Numbered from the stretch's first letter, positions 16,325 through 25,331 are shown. The stretch is DNA of 64,000 nucleotides from Franzmannia qiaohouensis (GCF_031451695.1 NZ_JARWAM010000008.1:1-64000); one strand, 5' to 3'. The notes: generated from the sequence alone by a model not told the origin. Made by a program: numbers and translations.

Positions 16325-17527
16325 TTACTGCCCTCCCGTCGCTGGCTCAGCGACGCCGTCGAGCCCGGCCGCGCCGCGCGGATACTCTTCGGGATAGCGG
16401 CGCACATGCGCCTCCAGCGCTGCCAGTTGCTCGACCAGGGCCGCTGGCACTTCGTCGTAGACGTCGCTGACCAGGCTGGCCAGCGGCGGTGGTGGCTGGC
16501 GCTCGGCGCGCTTCATGGCGGCCAGTACCTCGTCACGCAGCTGCTCCTCGAGCCGGCGCTCCTCGTCGTCGTCCCACCAGCCCTGGCGCTCGAGCCAGTG
16601 GCGCATACGCGCCAGCGGGTCCTTCTCACGCCACGCCGCCTCCTCCTTCTGGCTGCGATAGCCGGAGGGATCGTCCGACGATGAGTGCGCCGCCAGGCGG
16701 TAGGTCATGGCTTCGATCAGCACCGGCTTGTTGTCTTCGACGGCGAGCCGCCGCGCCTCCAGCGTGGCCTGGTAGACCGCCAGCAGGTCGTTGCCGTCGA
16801 CGCGTATCACGTGCATGCGGTAGCCAAAGGCTCGCGGGGCAATGCCGTCGGCGGCGAACTGCTCGCAGGTCGGGGTGGAGATGGCGTAGCCGTTGTTGCG
16901 ACACAGAAAGATCACCGGCACCTGATGCACCGACGCCATATTGAGGGCGGCATGGAAATCCCCCTCGGAGGCAGCCCCTTCGCCGAAGAAGGTGATGGTA
17001 CAGCGCCCTTCACCATCCAGCTTCTGGCCATAGGCGTAGCCCACTGCCTGGGGAATCTGGGTCGCCAGCGGCGAGGAGATGGTCATGTAGTGGTGCTCGG
17101 CGGAGCCGTAGTGGATCGGCATCTGGCGGCCCTTGCCGTAGTCCAGGGCATTGCCGAACAGCTGGTTCATGAACTCGTCGATGGAGAAACCGCGATAGGC
17201 CAGCGCGCCCTGCTCGCGGTACTGGGCCATGATCATGTCGTCATCCTGCAGCGCCGCCGTGGCACCGACCACGGTGGCCTCCTCCCCGGTGCACTGCAGG
17301 TAGAAACTCAGCCGCCCCTGGCGCTGGGCGGCCAGCATGCGTTCGTCGAGCACCCGCGTGAAACGCATCGCATGGTAGATGCGCAACGCCTTGTCGTGGC
17401 TCAGTTCCGGCGCCGCAGCGCCGTCATGCAGCGTGCCGTCCTGGCGCAGCAGCGCAAAGGTCGGAATCTGCCATTCGTCGCCGGTCATGAAGTGCGGGAC
17501 GTGCGCGGTAGAAGTGTCGCGATTCAT
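16325..17527 (-). CDS. bkdA1: Branched-chain 2-oxoacid dehydrogenase E1 alpha subunit
   Basis: This 400-residue protein carries the thiamine-diphosphate motif GEGAASEGDFHAALNMAS (182-199) ending in NN (211-212). Branched-chain specificity is suggested by SFYLQCTGEEATVVG and by the loop H281-SSSDDPSGYRS-292. In mitochondrial E1 alpha the equivalent loop holds the two serines phosphorylated by the BCKD kinase; S282 and S292 occupy those positions here. It is the first gene of the operon E1 alpha, E1 beta, E2, kinase. A palindrome resembling LiuR sites lies 140 bases upstream. Confidence 0.93.
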   Translation of the reverse strand: MNRDTSTAHVPHFMTGDEWQIPTFALLRQDGTLHDGAAAPELSHDKALRIYHAMRFTRVLDERMLAAQRQGRLSFYLQCTGEEATVVGATAALQDDDMIMAQYREQGALAYRGFSIDEFMNQLFGNALDYGKGRQMPIHYGSAEHHYMTISSPLATQIPQAVGYAYGQKLDGEGRCTITFFGEGAASEGDFHAALNMASVHQVPVIFLCRNNGYAISTPTCEQFAADGIAPRAFGYRMHVIRVDGNDLLAVYQATLEARRLAVEDNKPVLIEAMTYRLAAHSSSDDPSGYRSQKEEAAWREKDPLARMRHWLERQGWWDDDEERRLEEQLRDEVLAAMKRAERQPPPPLASLVSDVYDEVPAALVEQLAALEAHVRRYPEEYPRGAAGLDGVAEPATGGQ

Positions 17528-17666
17528 GATCCTCTCCCTGGGGTAATGGTCGGAGGAGACGCGTCGCCTTGTGGGCGCGGCCGTTGGGCGGTGCGATCTA
17601 TGCCCCTGATCTCAAGGTAGCTGCTCGGCGCCATCTCACCCATGTATGGACCAACGCTACCACCAG

Positions 17667-17682
17667 TTTACGTTAACGTCAC
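17667..17682. promoter_or_regulatory. Palindrome upstream of the bkd operon, LiuR-like operator
   Basis: TTTACGTTAACGTCAC contains the perfect 10-bp palindrome ACGTTAACGT (17670-17679). From memory it resembles sites assigned to LiuR, a MerR-family regulator of branched-chain amino acid breakdown in gammaproteobacteria. It lies in the 199-base gap (17528-17726) that must contain the bkd promoter; nothing else stands out in that gap. Confidence 0.5.
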
Positions 17683-17726
17683 CTTGCGCTGCCGCGAAAT
17701 CACTTCACGCCGTTCTCACTCGCGGC

Positions 17727-18446
17727 TCAGCGCGCCTGCAGCCGCTCGAACAGGCTATCCACGCACAGTGCCAGCAGTGCGATAAGGAGCGCGCCTTGCA
17801 GGATGAACGCCGTGTTGCCGTTGACGATGCCGGCGATGATCGGGTCGCCCAGGGTCCGCGCGCCGATGGTCGAGCCGATCGCTGCGGTGGCGATATTGAT
17901 GGTCACCGAGGTGCGAATGCCGGCCAGAATCACCGGTCGCGCCAGCGGCAGTTCCACCTGCCACAGGATCTGGCGCCCCGACATGCCCATGCCGCGCGCC
18001 GACTCCATCACCCCCGGGGCAATGCCTTGAATCCCGACCAGGGTATTGCGCACGATCGGCAGCAGACCGTAGAGGATCAGAGCAACGATGGTCGGCTGGC
18101 TGCCGAAGCCGAGTACCGGCACCGCCAGCGCCAGCACCGCCACCGGCGGAAAGGTCTGGCCGATCGAGGCCAGCTGGCTGACCAGGGGCAGGAAATCACG
18201 CCCCCATTGGCGGGTAACCAGGATCGCCGCGCCCATGCCCACTACGATGGCGCACAGCGAGGCCACTCCGACCAGCAGCAGGTGGTTGGCGACCAGGCTG
18301 GCGAAGCTGTCACGCTGGTAGATCACCGCACGCGTGTCCGGAGCGATCAGCCGAAACAGCGCCTCCAGCTGCGGCATCAGCAGCATCAGGGTCACCAGCA
18401 GCAGCGCCCAGGCCAGCGGCACCCTCAAGCGATGCACCACGCTCAT
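17727..18446 (-). CDS. yehW: Osmoprotectant ABC transporter permease (YehW-like)
   Basis: This 239-residue membrane permease has about six helices and the conserved cytoplasmic loop ESARGMGMSGRQILWQVELPLARPVILAGIR cut by its EAA-type motif. It belongs to the OpuC/YehW permeases for quaternary-amine osmoprotectants. Its ATG overlaps the ATPase stop by four bases (ATGA). It is the last gene of a four-gene operon in the same order as E. coli yehZYXW. YehZYXW in enterics is a low-affinity system and the true substrate there is debated, so glycine betaine is an assumption here. Confidence 0.88.
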   Translation of the reverse strand: MSVVHRLRVPLAWALLLVTLMLLMPQLEALFRLIAPDTRAVIYQRDSFASLVANHLLLVGVASLCAIVVGMGAAILVTRQWGRDFLPLVSQLASIGQTFPPVAVLALAVPVLGFGSQPTIVALILYGLLPIVRNTLVGIQGIAPGVMESARGMGMSGRQILWQVELPLARPVILAGIRTSVTINIATAAIGSTIGARTLGDPIIAGIVNGNTAFILQGALLIALLALCVDSLFERLQAR

Positions 18447-19435
18447 GGGCTGGCGTCCCGCTGGATCACAGCATCCTGCAGCGAGAGGCTGCCGATCACC
18501 TGGCCGTCAGGGTCGCTGACCAGCAGGCTGTCGACGCCGTGCCACAGCATCAGCGACAGCGCCTGGCGCAGGCTGTCGTCGGCGGCAACGCTCAGCGTCT
18601 CCCCCGCCTGGGCGCCTCGCTGGGCGTCGCTGAACGGGCGCATGCGCTCCGCCACCCGGGTCAGCGCGGCGTGCTTGAGGCCACGATCGCGCCCGCCCAG
18701 CAGCGATTCGACGAAGGCGTTGGCCGGCGCCCGCAGCAGTTCGGCGGCGCTGCCCTGCTGGACGATGCGGCCGGCGTCCATGACCACGATACGGTCAGCC
18801 AGCTTGAGCGCCTCGTCCATGTCGTGGGTGACGAAGACGATGGTCTTGTGCAGCCGCGCCTGCAGCCGCAGAAGCTCGTCCTGCAGGCTTTCGCGGGTGA
18901 TCGGGTCGAGCGCCCCGAACGGCTCGTCCATCAGCAGCACCTCAGGATCCGCGGCCAGGGCTCGCGCCACGCCGACCCGCTGCGCCTGGCCGCCGGAGAG
19001 CTGGTGAGGGTACTTGCCGGCGAACTCGCCCTCGTCGAGGCCAAGCAGCGCCAGCAGTTCGCTGACGCGCGCGGCGATGCGCGACGTTGGCCAGCGCAGC
19101 AGGCGTGGTACCAGGCCGATATTGCGCGCCACCGTCCAGTGGGGAAACAGCCCGGTACTCTGGATGGCGTAGCCGATCCGCCGCCGCAGACGCTGCTCGT
19201 CGAAGTCGCGGATCTGCTGGCCGTCGATGCGAATCTGCCCGGCAGTATGTTCGATCAGGCGGTTGATCATGCGCAGGGTGGTCGACTTGCCGCAGCCGGA
19301 CGTTCCCACCAGCACGCACAGTTCGCCGCGGGGAATGGCAAGCGAGATGGCGTCCACCGCCGTGGCATCGCCAAAGCGCTTGGTGACTGCATCGAGCTCG
19401 ATCATGGTCGGCGCACTGGTATCTCGTTCAGCCAT
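18443..19435 (-). CDS. yehX: Osmoprotectant ABC transporter ATPase (YehX-like)
   Basis: This 330-residue ATPase shows Walker A GTSGCGKST, signature LSGGQAQRVGVARAL, Walker B VLLMDEPFGALD and the switch histidine in IVFVTHDMDEAL. The C-terminal 90 residues (QALSLMLWHGVDSLLVSDPDG) form one CBS-like repeat, a place where related OpuA ATPases sense ionic strength. The ATG at 19435 has GGGGAG upstream and overlaps the end of the yehY-like gene by eight bases; the longer frame from 19495 is unlikely. Confidence 0.9.
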   Translation of the reverse strand: MAERDTSAPTMIELDAVTKRFGDATAVDAISLAIPRGELCVLVGTSGCGKSTTLRMINRLIEHTAGQIRIDGQQIRDFDEQRLRRRIGYAIQSTGLFPHWTVARNIGLVPRLLRWPTSRIAARVSELLALLGLDEGEFAGKYPHQLSGGQAQRVGVARALAADPEVLLMDEPFGALDPITRESLQDELLRLQARLHKTIVFVTHDMDEALKLADRIVVMDAGRIVQQGSAAELLRAPANAFVESLLGGRDRGLKHAALTRVAERMRPFSDAQRGAQAGETLSVAADDSLRQALSLMLWHGVDSLLVSDPDGQVIGSLSLQDAVIQRDASP

Positions 19436-20627
19436 GGGCGTCTCCCCTTCCCTGAGCGCGGCGCAGCTGCTCGGCCAGGGCGCTGAACGCGCCATCCACC
19501 AGCAGTGCGATAAGAATGATCGGCAAGGCCCCCAGCAGCACCAGGTCCATCGCCGCCTGCCCCAGCCCCTGGAAGATGAAGGTGCCCAGCCCGCCGGCGC
19601 CGATCAGCGCCGCCACGGCAGCAAGGCCGATGGCCTGCACCGCGGTGATGCGAATCCCCTCCAGCATCACCGGCAGCGCCAGCGGCAACCTCACCTGCCA
19701 GAACACCTGCGCGGGGCTCATGCCCATGCCGCGGGCGGCATCGGTGACGTCGGCGGCCACCTCATCGAGGGCCACGAAGGCGTTGCGGGTCATCGGCAGC
19801 AGGCTGTAGGCGACCAGGGCGATAAACGCCGGCGCCCAGCCGATGCCGCGGATCCCCAGGTCACCCAGCCAGGTAAAACGCGCGGCGAGATAGGCCAGCG
19901 GCGCCAGCAGCAGCCCGAACAGCGCCAGGCTGGGAATCGTCTGCAGTACGCTGAGCACACTGAAGGTCCCTCGGCGCAGCCCCGCCCAGCGCCGCATGGC
20001 CAGCGCCAGCGCGGCCGCCAGCAGCAGGCTGATGCCGACCACCGCCGCCACCAGCAGCAGGTGATAGCGCAGCGCGGCATGAAAGGCGGCACTGCGGCCG
20101 TGGTACTCACGCATCAGCGCCAGGCTGTCGAGCCCGCCGCTGGCCAAGGCGGCGAACAGCGACAAGGCCAGCACCAGCGTCAGCCCCCAGCGCGGCAGCG
20201 GCGCCAGCGTCAGGCGGTTGAGCAGCTCCAGCAGCGCCAGCAGCAGCACGAAAAGTAGCGCCCACAGGCCAGCACCGAGGCCGATCCTGGCCGACGCCAT
20301 GTCGGGGTCGATCTGCTCGGCCGCAACCGCCACCAGGCCCCACGGCAGCAGCGCCAGGCACAGGCCAACCAGCGCCAGGGCCGTCGCCAATGCACGCCGC
20401 GTGGGCCGCCACCCCAGCCAGGCCAGGGCGGCTAGCAGGATCAGCACGCCAGCCAGCGCCAGCGGCCCTCCCAGGGCCCATAGCGTCAGGCCCTCTCCGG
20501 GCATGATGCGGTTGGGCTGGACGCTGACCAGCGGCAGGCCGAGCATGACCGCCGCAGCCAGTGCAGTGAGCACCAGCAGCACCGGATTGGGCGCCGCGGC
20601 GGGCGGCGCCCCGGTAACATCACTCAC
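19428..20627 (-). CDS. yehY: Osmoprotectant ABC transporter permease (YehY-like, extended N-terminus)
   Basis: This 399-residue permease has an N-terminal extension of about 180 residues with four to five extra helices, then a standard permease domain with VTDAARGMGMSPAQVFWQVRLPLA. The length and the extension match YehY. It starts five bases after the binding-protein gene stop and overlaps the ATPase gene by eight bases. It would form the membrane channel with the YehW-like subunit. Confidence 0.88.
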   Translation of the reverse strand: MSDVTGAPPAAAPNPVLLVLTALAAAVMLGLPLVSVQPNRIMPGEGLTLWALGGPLALAGVLILLAALAWLGWRPTRRALATALALVGLCLALLPWGLVAVAAEQIDPDMASARIGLGAGLWALLFVLLLALLELLNRLTLAPLPRWGLTLVLALSLFAALASGGLDSLALMREYHGRSAAFHAALRYHLLLVAAVVGISLLLAAALALAMRRWAGLRRGTFSVLSVLQTIPSLALFGLLLAPLAYLAARFTWLGDLGIRGIGWAPAFIALVAYSLLPMTRNAFVALDEVAADVTDAARGMGMSPAQVFWQVRLPLALPVMLEGIRITAVQAIGLAAVAALIGAGGLGTFIFQGLGQAAMDLVLLGALPIILIALLVDGAFSALAEQLRRAQGRGDAHG

Positions 20628-20632
20628 GTCGC

Positions 20633-21541
20633 TCAGATCCCGTCGAGAAACTCGCTGGCGACCTGTCGCGGGTCGGCGCCTTCGACCGCCACGTCGCCGT
20701 TGAGGCGCTGCAGGGTCTCCAGGTCCAGGGCCTCGAAGACCGGCGTCAGCAGCGACTCGATCTCCGGATACGCCTCGAGCACGTCCTCGCGGATCAGCGG
20801 CGCCGGCTGGTAGACCGGCTGCACCGCCAGGGTATCCTCGAGCACCTTGATATCCAGTGCATTGAGCCCGCCGTCGGTGCCGTAGGCCATGGCGGCATTG
20901 ACGCCGTTGGTCTGTAGCGCGGCAGCACGCAGGGTGGCGGCGGTGTTGCCCCCCGACAGCACCACCAGTTGGTCGGAGCTCAGCTCGAAGCCGTAGGCGT
21001 CCTGAAACGCAGGCAGCGCCGCCTCGGACTCAACGAACTCGGCGCTGGCGGCAAAGATGAACTCGCCGCCATCGGCCAGGTAGTCGGCCAGGTCTTCGAG
21101 GGTCTCGAGGCCGTGCTCGCGGGCCACATCGCCGCGCACGCTCATCGCCCAGGTATTGTTGGCGTTGGCGGGCGTCAGCCACACCAGGCCGTTGCGCTCG
21201 AGGTCCAGCGCGGCGACTTCGGCATGTGCCGCCTCGGCATCGCGCCACAGGTCGCTGTCGGCCATGTCGAAGAAGAAGGCACCGTTGCCGGTGTATTCCG
21301 GGTAGATATCGATCTCGCCGGCGATGATCGCCTCGCGCACGATGCTGGTGCCACCCAGCTGGGTACGATCCTCGACGTCGATACCGGCCCGCTCCAGACT
21401 GAGCAGGATCAACTGACCGAGCACGGCGCCTTCGGTATCGATCTTCGACGACACCACCACGGGATCGTCGGCCTGGGCGCTACTCAGGCTCAGCAAGCCG
21501 CCGGCCAGCACGGCACTCATCCACGTCAACGTCCTGTTCAT
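20633..21541 (-). CDS. yehZ: Osmoprotectant-binding periplasmic protein (YehZ/OsmF-like)
   Basis: This 302-residue protein starts with a signal peptide (MNRTLTWMSAVLAGGLLSLS, cleavage after SSAQA) followed by an OpuAC-type binding domain. The segments SKIDTEGAVLGQLILLSLE, GEIDIYPEYTGNG and LVVLSGGNTAATLRA are typical of OsmF. It is the first gene of the operon. The ATG at 21541 gives a proper signal peptide and has GGAG upstream; the frame to 21598 would start inside the divergent gene region. The 55-base gap to the divergent DUF1853 gene must hold both promoters. Confidence 0.9.
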   Translation of the reverse strand: MNRTLTWMSAVLAGGLLSLSSAQADDPVVVSSKIDTEGAVLGQLILLSLERAGIDVEDRTQLGGTSIVREAIIAGEIDIYPEYTGNGAFFFDMADSDLWRDAEAAHAEVAALDLERNGLVWLTPANANNTWAMSVRGDVAREHGLETLEDLADYLADGGEFIFAASAEFVESEAALPAFQDAYGFELSSDQLVVLSGGNTAATLRAAALQTNGVNAAMAYGTDGGLNALDIKVLEDTLAVQPVYQPAPLIREDVLEAYPEIESLLTPVFEALDLETLQRLNGDVAVEGADPRQVASEFLDGI

Positions 21542-21596
21542 CGCAACCGCTCCGGTGTCAAATGGGTGTGGGATCAGTATCAAGGAAGCCAGTCGC

Positions 21597-22583
21597 ATGT
21601 GCCAGACGGACGATCAACGCCTCATCGCACGCTACCGCCACCCGCTGGTTCGCGACCTGGCCTGGCTGATCACCGCCCCTGACCTGCTGGCGATGGCGTG
21701 GCCGGGGCGACCCACTGGCGAAGAGCTGGGCCTCATCGGCACTGCCCTCACCGAGTACCTCGACGCCCAGCAGCACGACCCGCTGCTGCTGGAAGGGCGC
21801 GTCGCCGACAGCGCCAACGGTCGCCTCGGCCACTACCACGAGCGGCTCTGGCAGCATCTGCTCGACAGCGCACCGGGCACGCGACTGATTGCCCATAACT
21901 GCCGCATCGAGCGCGACAAGCGCACCCTGGGCGAGCTCGACCTGATCTACCAGCGTCGCTGCGACGGGCGCCTGGTACATCTCGAGGTGGCGATCAAGTT
22001 CTACCTGGGCCTGGTGGAGGGCCCCGGCGGCGCCGACAGCCAGTCGCGCTGGATCGGCCCCGGCTGCGTCGACAGCCTGGCGGTCAAGCGACAGCATCTG
22101 CACGACCACCAGCTGCCGCTGCTCGATCGGGTCAGCGATACCGACACCCTCGGCCAACTGCTTGGCTCAGCGGCGCTGGTCGAGGACGCCCTGCTCAACG
22201 GCATCGAACAGCGCCTGGCGATTCCCGGTGCGCTGTTCTACCCGCTGGCATCTCTTCCGGCAGGCGATGGCTGCGCCCTGGTCGCCCCCCGCGAGGCCAC
22301 CGCCGACCACCTGCGCGGGCACTGGCTGCATGAATCTCAGTGGGCCGAGTTGCGCCACGGGCTCGACGCCGACACCAGCGGCGCCTGGCTCAGCAAGCCG
22401 CACTGGCTGGCCCCGCCGAGCGCATCGCAGCTGCTGCCGCTGGCCGAGCTGGATGCCCATATCCGCGCGCACTTCGCGGCGCGCCCAGCGCCGCTGCCGG
22501 TGATGCTGCACGGCGCCACTGGTTGGCAGCGGCTGTTTATCGTCAGCGACGACTGGCCGCGGCGTATCCCGCTGCCGCCTTGA
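21597..22583 (+). CDS. DUF1853 family protein, possible PD-(D/E)XK nuclease fold
   Basis: This 328-residue protein matches the uncharacterised DUF1853 family: RHPLVRDLAWLITAPDLL at the start and GELDLIYQRR followed by VHLEVAIKFYLG near 110-135. The D(x)n-ExAxK spacing looks like a PD-(D/E)XK nuclease core, but catalysis is not established. No signal peptide or membrane segment is seen. The ATG at 21597 has AAGGAAG eight bases upstream. It diverges from the osmoprotectant operon and converges on the yfcC-like gene, with no operon partner to suggest a role. Confidence 0.8.
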   Translation: MCQTDDQRLIARYRHPLVRDLAWLITAPDLLAMAWPGRPTGEELGLIGTALTEYLDAQQHDPLLLEGRVADSANGRLGHYHERLWQHLLDSAPGTRLIAHNCRIERDKRTLGELDLIYQRRCDGRLVHLEVAIKFYLGLVEGPGGADSQSRWIGPGCVDSLAVKRQHLHDHQLPLLDRVSDTDTLGQLLGSAALVEDALLNGIEQRLAIPGALFYPLASLPAGDGCALVAPREATADHLRGHWLHESQWAELRHGLDADTSGAWLSKPHWLAPPSASQLLPLAELDAHIRAHFAARPAPLPVMLHGATGWQRLFIVSDDWPRRIPLPP

Positions 22584-22601
22584 ACTCGTCATACAGGCGC
22601 A

Positions 22602-24014
22602 TCAGTAGCCGACGTAGTGTCCCACCACCAGCGCCAGCCAGCACATCGCGTAGATCAACAGCAGCACCGGCGTGATCACGCGCAGCCACTGGGCATAGGA
22701 GACCTTGCCCAGTGCCAGCATCGCCAGGGTGCCGCCGGAGGTTGGCACGATAAGGTTGGTCAGGCCGTCACCGACCTGAAAGGAGGTAATCATCAGCTGG
22801 CGGCTCATACCGATCAGGTCGGCGAGCGGAATCAGGATCGGCATGGTCACCAGCGCCTGGCCCGAGCCCCCCGGCACGAACAGGTTGATCACGCCCTGGA
22901 TGACGCTCGAGACCACCGCTGCCAGGGCGATCGGCATGCCGCTGACCAGTGTACTCAGCGAATTTACGATGGTGTCGATGACCTGGGCATCGTCGAGGAT
23001 AACCTGGATCGATGCGGCCAGGCCGATCACCAGCGCCCCCGGCGTCACCGCCGAAGCGCCTTCCATCAGCTGCCTGACCAGGCCATTGGCGCTCAGGCCG
23101 TTAATGAACCCGATGATGATCGCCAGAATCAGGAAGATGGCGGCGATTTCGTTGATGTACCAGTCACGGGTGAACACGCCGATCAGCATCGCCACCAGAC
23201 CGCCGACGAAGATCGCCAGTGTCAGCCAGTTGCGGCCCGTGAGGCGATAGTCGCTGAGCCGCTTGTCGAGTTCCGCAGGCTGCTCGTCGACGAACTCGAC
23301 GCGAGTCACGTAGCGGCAGATGAACAGTGCCAGGGTCGCCAGACACAGCAGCACCATGGCGGTTCGCAGCCACCAGCCTGAAAAGGTGGGCAGCTCACCG
23401 ATCCCCTGGGCCACCCCAACGGTATAGGGATTGATCGGCGACAGCGCGAAGCCCACGCCGATCCCGCCGACCGCCATGGTCACGCCCACCAGGCGGCTAC
23501 AGCCGATGGCGCTGGCGATCAGCACGCCGATCGGGACCAGGGCGATATTGTTCTCGAAGCCCACTGCGACACCGAAGAAGCCGTAGATAAAGGTGCCTGC
23601 CACAATAATCAGGTTCTTGTTCTCGGGCTTCTCCTCGACGCCGGCCCGGTGCACCGCGACGCCGATGGCATTCTCCAGTGCCCCGGTGCGCTGCAGTACG
23701 TGGAAGAGACCACCGGCAATGAACACGATGAACAGGAACTGCGAGGCCTGGATCAGCCCTTCGGGAATCGCCACGAAGATATCGAAGACGTGCAGCGCCG
23801 CCACGTCCGGTAGATACTCGAAGGACCCCGGCACCACCGTGGTCTGGCCGTCGACGGTCTCGCGCTCGAACTCCCCGGCGGGCACCACGAAGGTCATCAG
23901 GTAGGCCGCCACCAGGATCATGAAGATCAGCACCATGGGGTCCGGGATGCGCTGGTACCAGGCGGGTTGGCTAGCGTCAGCGGCGCTGTCGTGACGAGGG
24001 CTTGGCTGATTCAT
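22602..24014 (-). CDS. YfcC-family membrane transporter
   Basis: This 470-residue protein has about twelve helices and matches the YfcC family of putative C4-dicarboxylate or basic amino acid carriers: PDPMVLIFMILVAAYL, VVPAGEFERE, GVAVGFENNIALVPIGV and NLFVPGGSGQALVTMPILIPL. Its ATG overlaps the stop of the upstream amidohydrolase gene by four bases. Pairing with an M20 hydrolase suggests uptake of an N-carbamoyl or N-acyl amino acid, or a ureide, for cleavage. The substrate cannot be fixed from sequence. Confidence 0.85.
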   Translation of the reverse strand: MNQPSPRHDSAADASQPAWYQRIPDPMVLIFMILVAAYLMTFVVPAGEFERETVDGQTTVVPGSFEYLPDVAALHVFDIFVAIPEGLIQASQFLFIVFIAGGLFHVLQRTGALENAIGVAVHRAGVEEKPENKNLIIVAGTFIYGFFGVAVGFENNIALVPIGVLIASAIGCSRLVGVTMAVGGIGVGFALSPINPYTVGVAQGIGELPTFSGWWLRTAMVLLCLATLALFICRYVTRVEFVDEQPAELDKRLSDYRLTGRNWLTLAIFVGGLVAMLIGVFTRDWYINEIAAIFLILAIIIGFINGLSANGLVRQLMEGASAVTPGALVIGLAASIQVILDDAQVIDTIVNSLSTLVSGMPIALAAVVSSVIQGVINLFVPGGSGQALVTMPILIPLADLIGMSRQLMITSFQVGDGLTNLIVPTSGGTLAMLALGKVSYAQWLRVITPVLLLIYAMCWLALVVGHYVGY

Positions 24015-25297
24015 GCGGGGGCTCCCTGATCGCCGGGCGATCGGTGGTTGTCCTCGGCCAGGGCGGTCACCAAGCGCGCCAGCACCTCCACCGCTACGCC
24101 GAGGTCATTGGGCTCGATGGCTTCGTCGGGATGGTGGCTGATGCCCCGCTCGCAGCGCAGGAACAGCATGCCGATGTCGCACAGCGCCTGCATCGCCAGG
24201 CCGTCGTGGCCGGCGCCGCTAAACAGGGTGCGCGGCGTCACGCCACTCGCCGCGACCGCGGCCTCGAGTCGACTCACCAGCGCCGGGGCACACTGCACCG
24301 CGGCCTGCTCATAGATCAGCCGCTGCTCGAGGCGCAAGTCGAGCTCGGCGAGCGCCGCATCGATACGCGTCAGCAGCGTCTCGCGGGCGGCCAGCCGCGT
24401 GGCATCGTCGGGGGAGCGCAGCTCGATGGTGAGATCGGTACGCTGCGGGATCACGTTGACGCCGTTGGGCGAATTGTCGATCTTGCCGACTACGCCAACC
24501 AGCGCATCGGTCGCCTTGCACAGCTCATCGACCAGGCCGATCACCCGGGCGGCCCCTACCAGCGCGTCCTGGCGCAGATGCATCGGCACCGTGCCGGCGT
24601 GGCCGGCCAGGCCATGGATGCTGAGCTTATGGCGCTCGATGCCGGTGATCGCGCTGACCACACCAATCGGCAGGCCCTCGGCCTCGAGCTGCGGGCCCTG
24701 CTCGATATGCACCTCGACGAACCCCAGCACCTCGCCAGGCGCATAGCGGTCGTCGGCGATGCGCTCGGGATCGCAGCCAAAGTCGATCAGCGCCTGGCGC
24801 AGGGTCACGCCCTGGTCGTCCTGGGCGTCGAGCATGGACGGTTCAAAGGTCCCGGCGAGCACCTTGGAGCCGAGCAGTGTCGAGCTGAAGCGGGTGCCCT
24901 CCTCGTCGCTGAAGGCCACCACGTCGAGGTGGAACGGCAGCGCAACGGCGTGATGCTCCAGGTAGTGGACCAGCGCCAGGGGCAGCAGCACGCCCATGAT
25001 GCCGTCGTACTTGCCGCCGTGGGGCACGGTGTCCTGGTGGGAGCCGAGGAGCAGCGTGCGTGCCTCGGGGTTGGCACTGGCATAGCGGCCGATCAGGTTG
25101 GCGCCATTGTCGCTGCGCAGCGTCATCCCGGCATCACGCATCCAGCCACCCAGCATGTCCAGTGCCTGGCGATGCTCGCGAGTCGCACACAGCCGGGTCA
25201 CGCCATTGCGGTTCGGGTCATCGGTCTCGCTGACCCGGGCGATCTGCTCCAGCCACTGCCAGGCCAGCGCGCCGGCCTGCTCGTAAGTGAGCGTCAT
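24011..25297 (-). CDS. M20-family amidohydrolase (N-carbamoyl amino acid hydrolase / allantoate amidohydrolase type)
   Basis: This 428-residue metallopeptidase-fold enzyme has the family metal ligands in LLLGSHQDTVPHGGKYDG, AFSDEEGTRF, EVHIEQGP and the late GISHHPDE. The dimerisation domain carries HGLAGHAGTVPM and the substrate-binding NVIPQRTDLTIELRSPD. Members hydrolyse N-carbamoyl-L-amino acids, ureidoglycine-type compounds or allantoate using two metal ions. It is the first gene of a two-gene unit with the YfcC-like transporter. A perfect 26-bp palindrome 35 bases before its start points to tight transcriptional control. Confidence 0.88.
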   Translation of the reverse strand: MTLTYEQAGALAWQWLEQIARVSETDDPNRNGVTRLCATREHRQALDMLGGWMRDAGMTLRSDNGANLIGRYASANPEARTLLLGSHQDTVPHGGKYDGIMGVLLPLALVHYLEHHAVALPFHLDVVAFSDEEGTRFSSTLLGSKVLAGTFEPSMLDAQDDQGVTLRQALIDFGCDPERIADDRYAPGEVLGFVEVHIEQGPQLEAEGLPIGVVSAITGIERHKLSIHGLAGHAGTVPMHLRQDALVGAARVIGLVDELCKATDALVGVVGKIDNSPNGVNVIPQRTDLTIELRSPDDATRLAARETLLTRIDAALAELDLRLEQRLIYEQAAVQCAPALVSRLEAAVAASGVTPRTLFSGAGHDGLAMQALCDIGMLFLRCERGISHHPDEAIEPNDLGVAVEVLARLVTALAEDNHRSPGDQGAPA

Positions 25298-25331
25298 GAT
25301 GTCGTCCTGGTTGATGCTGACGACACGCCGC

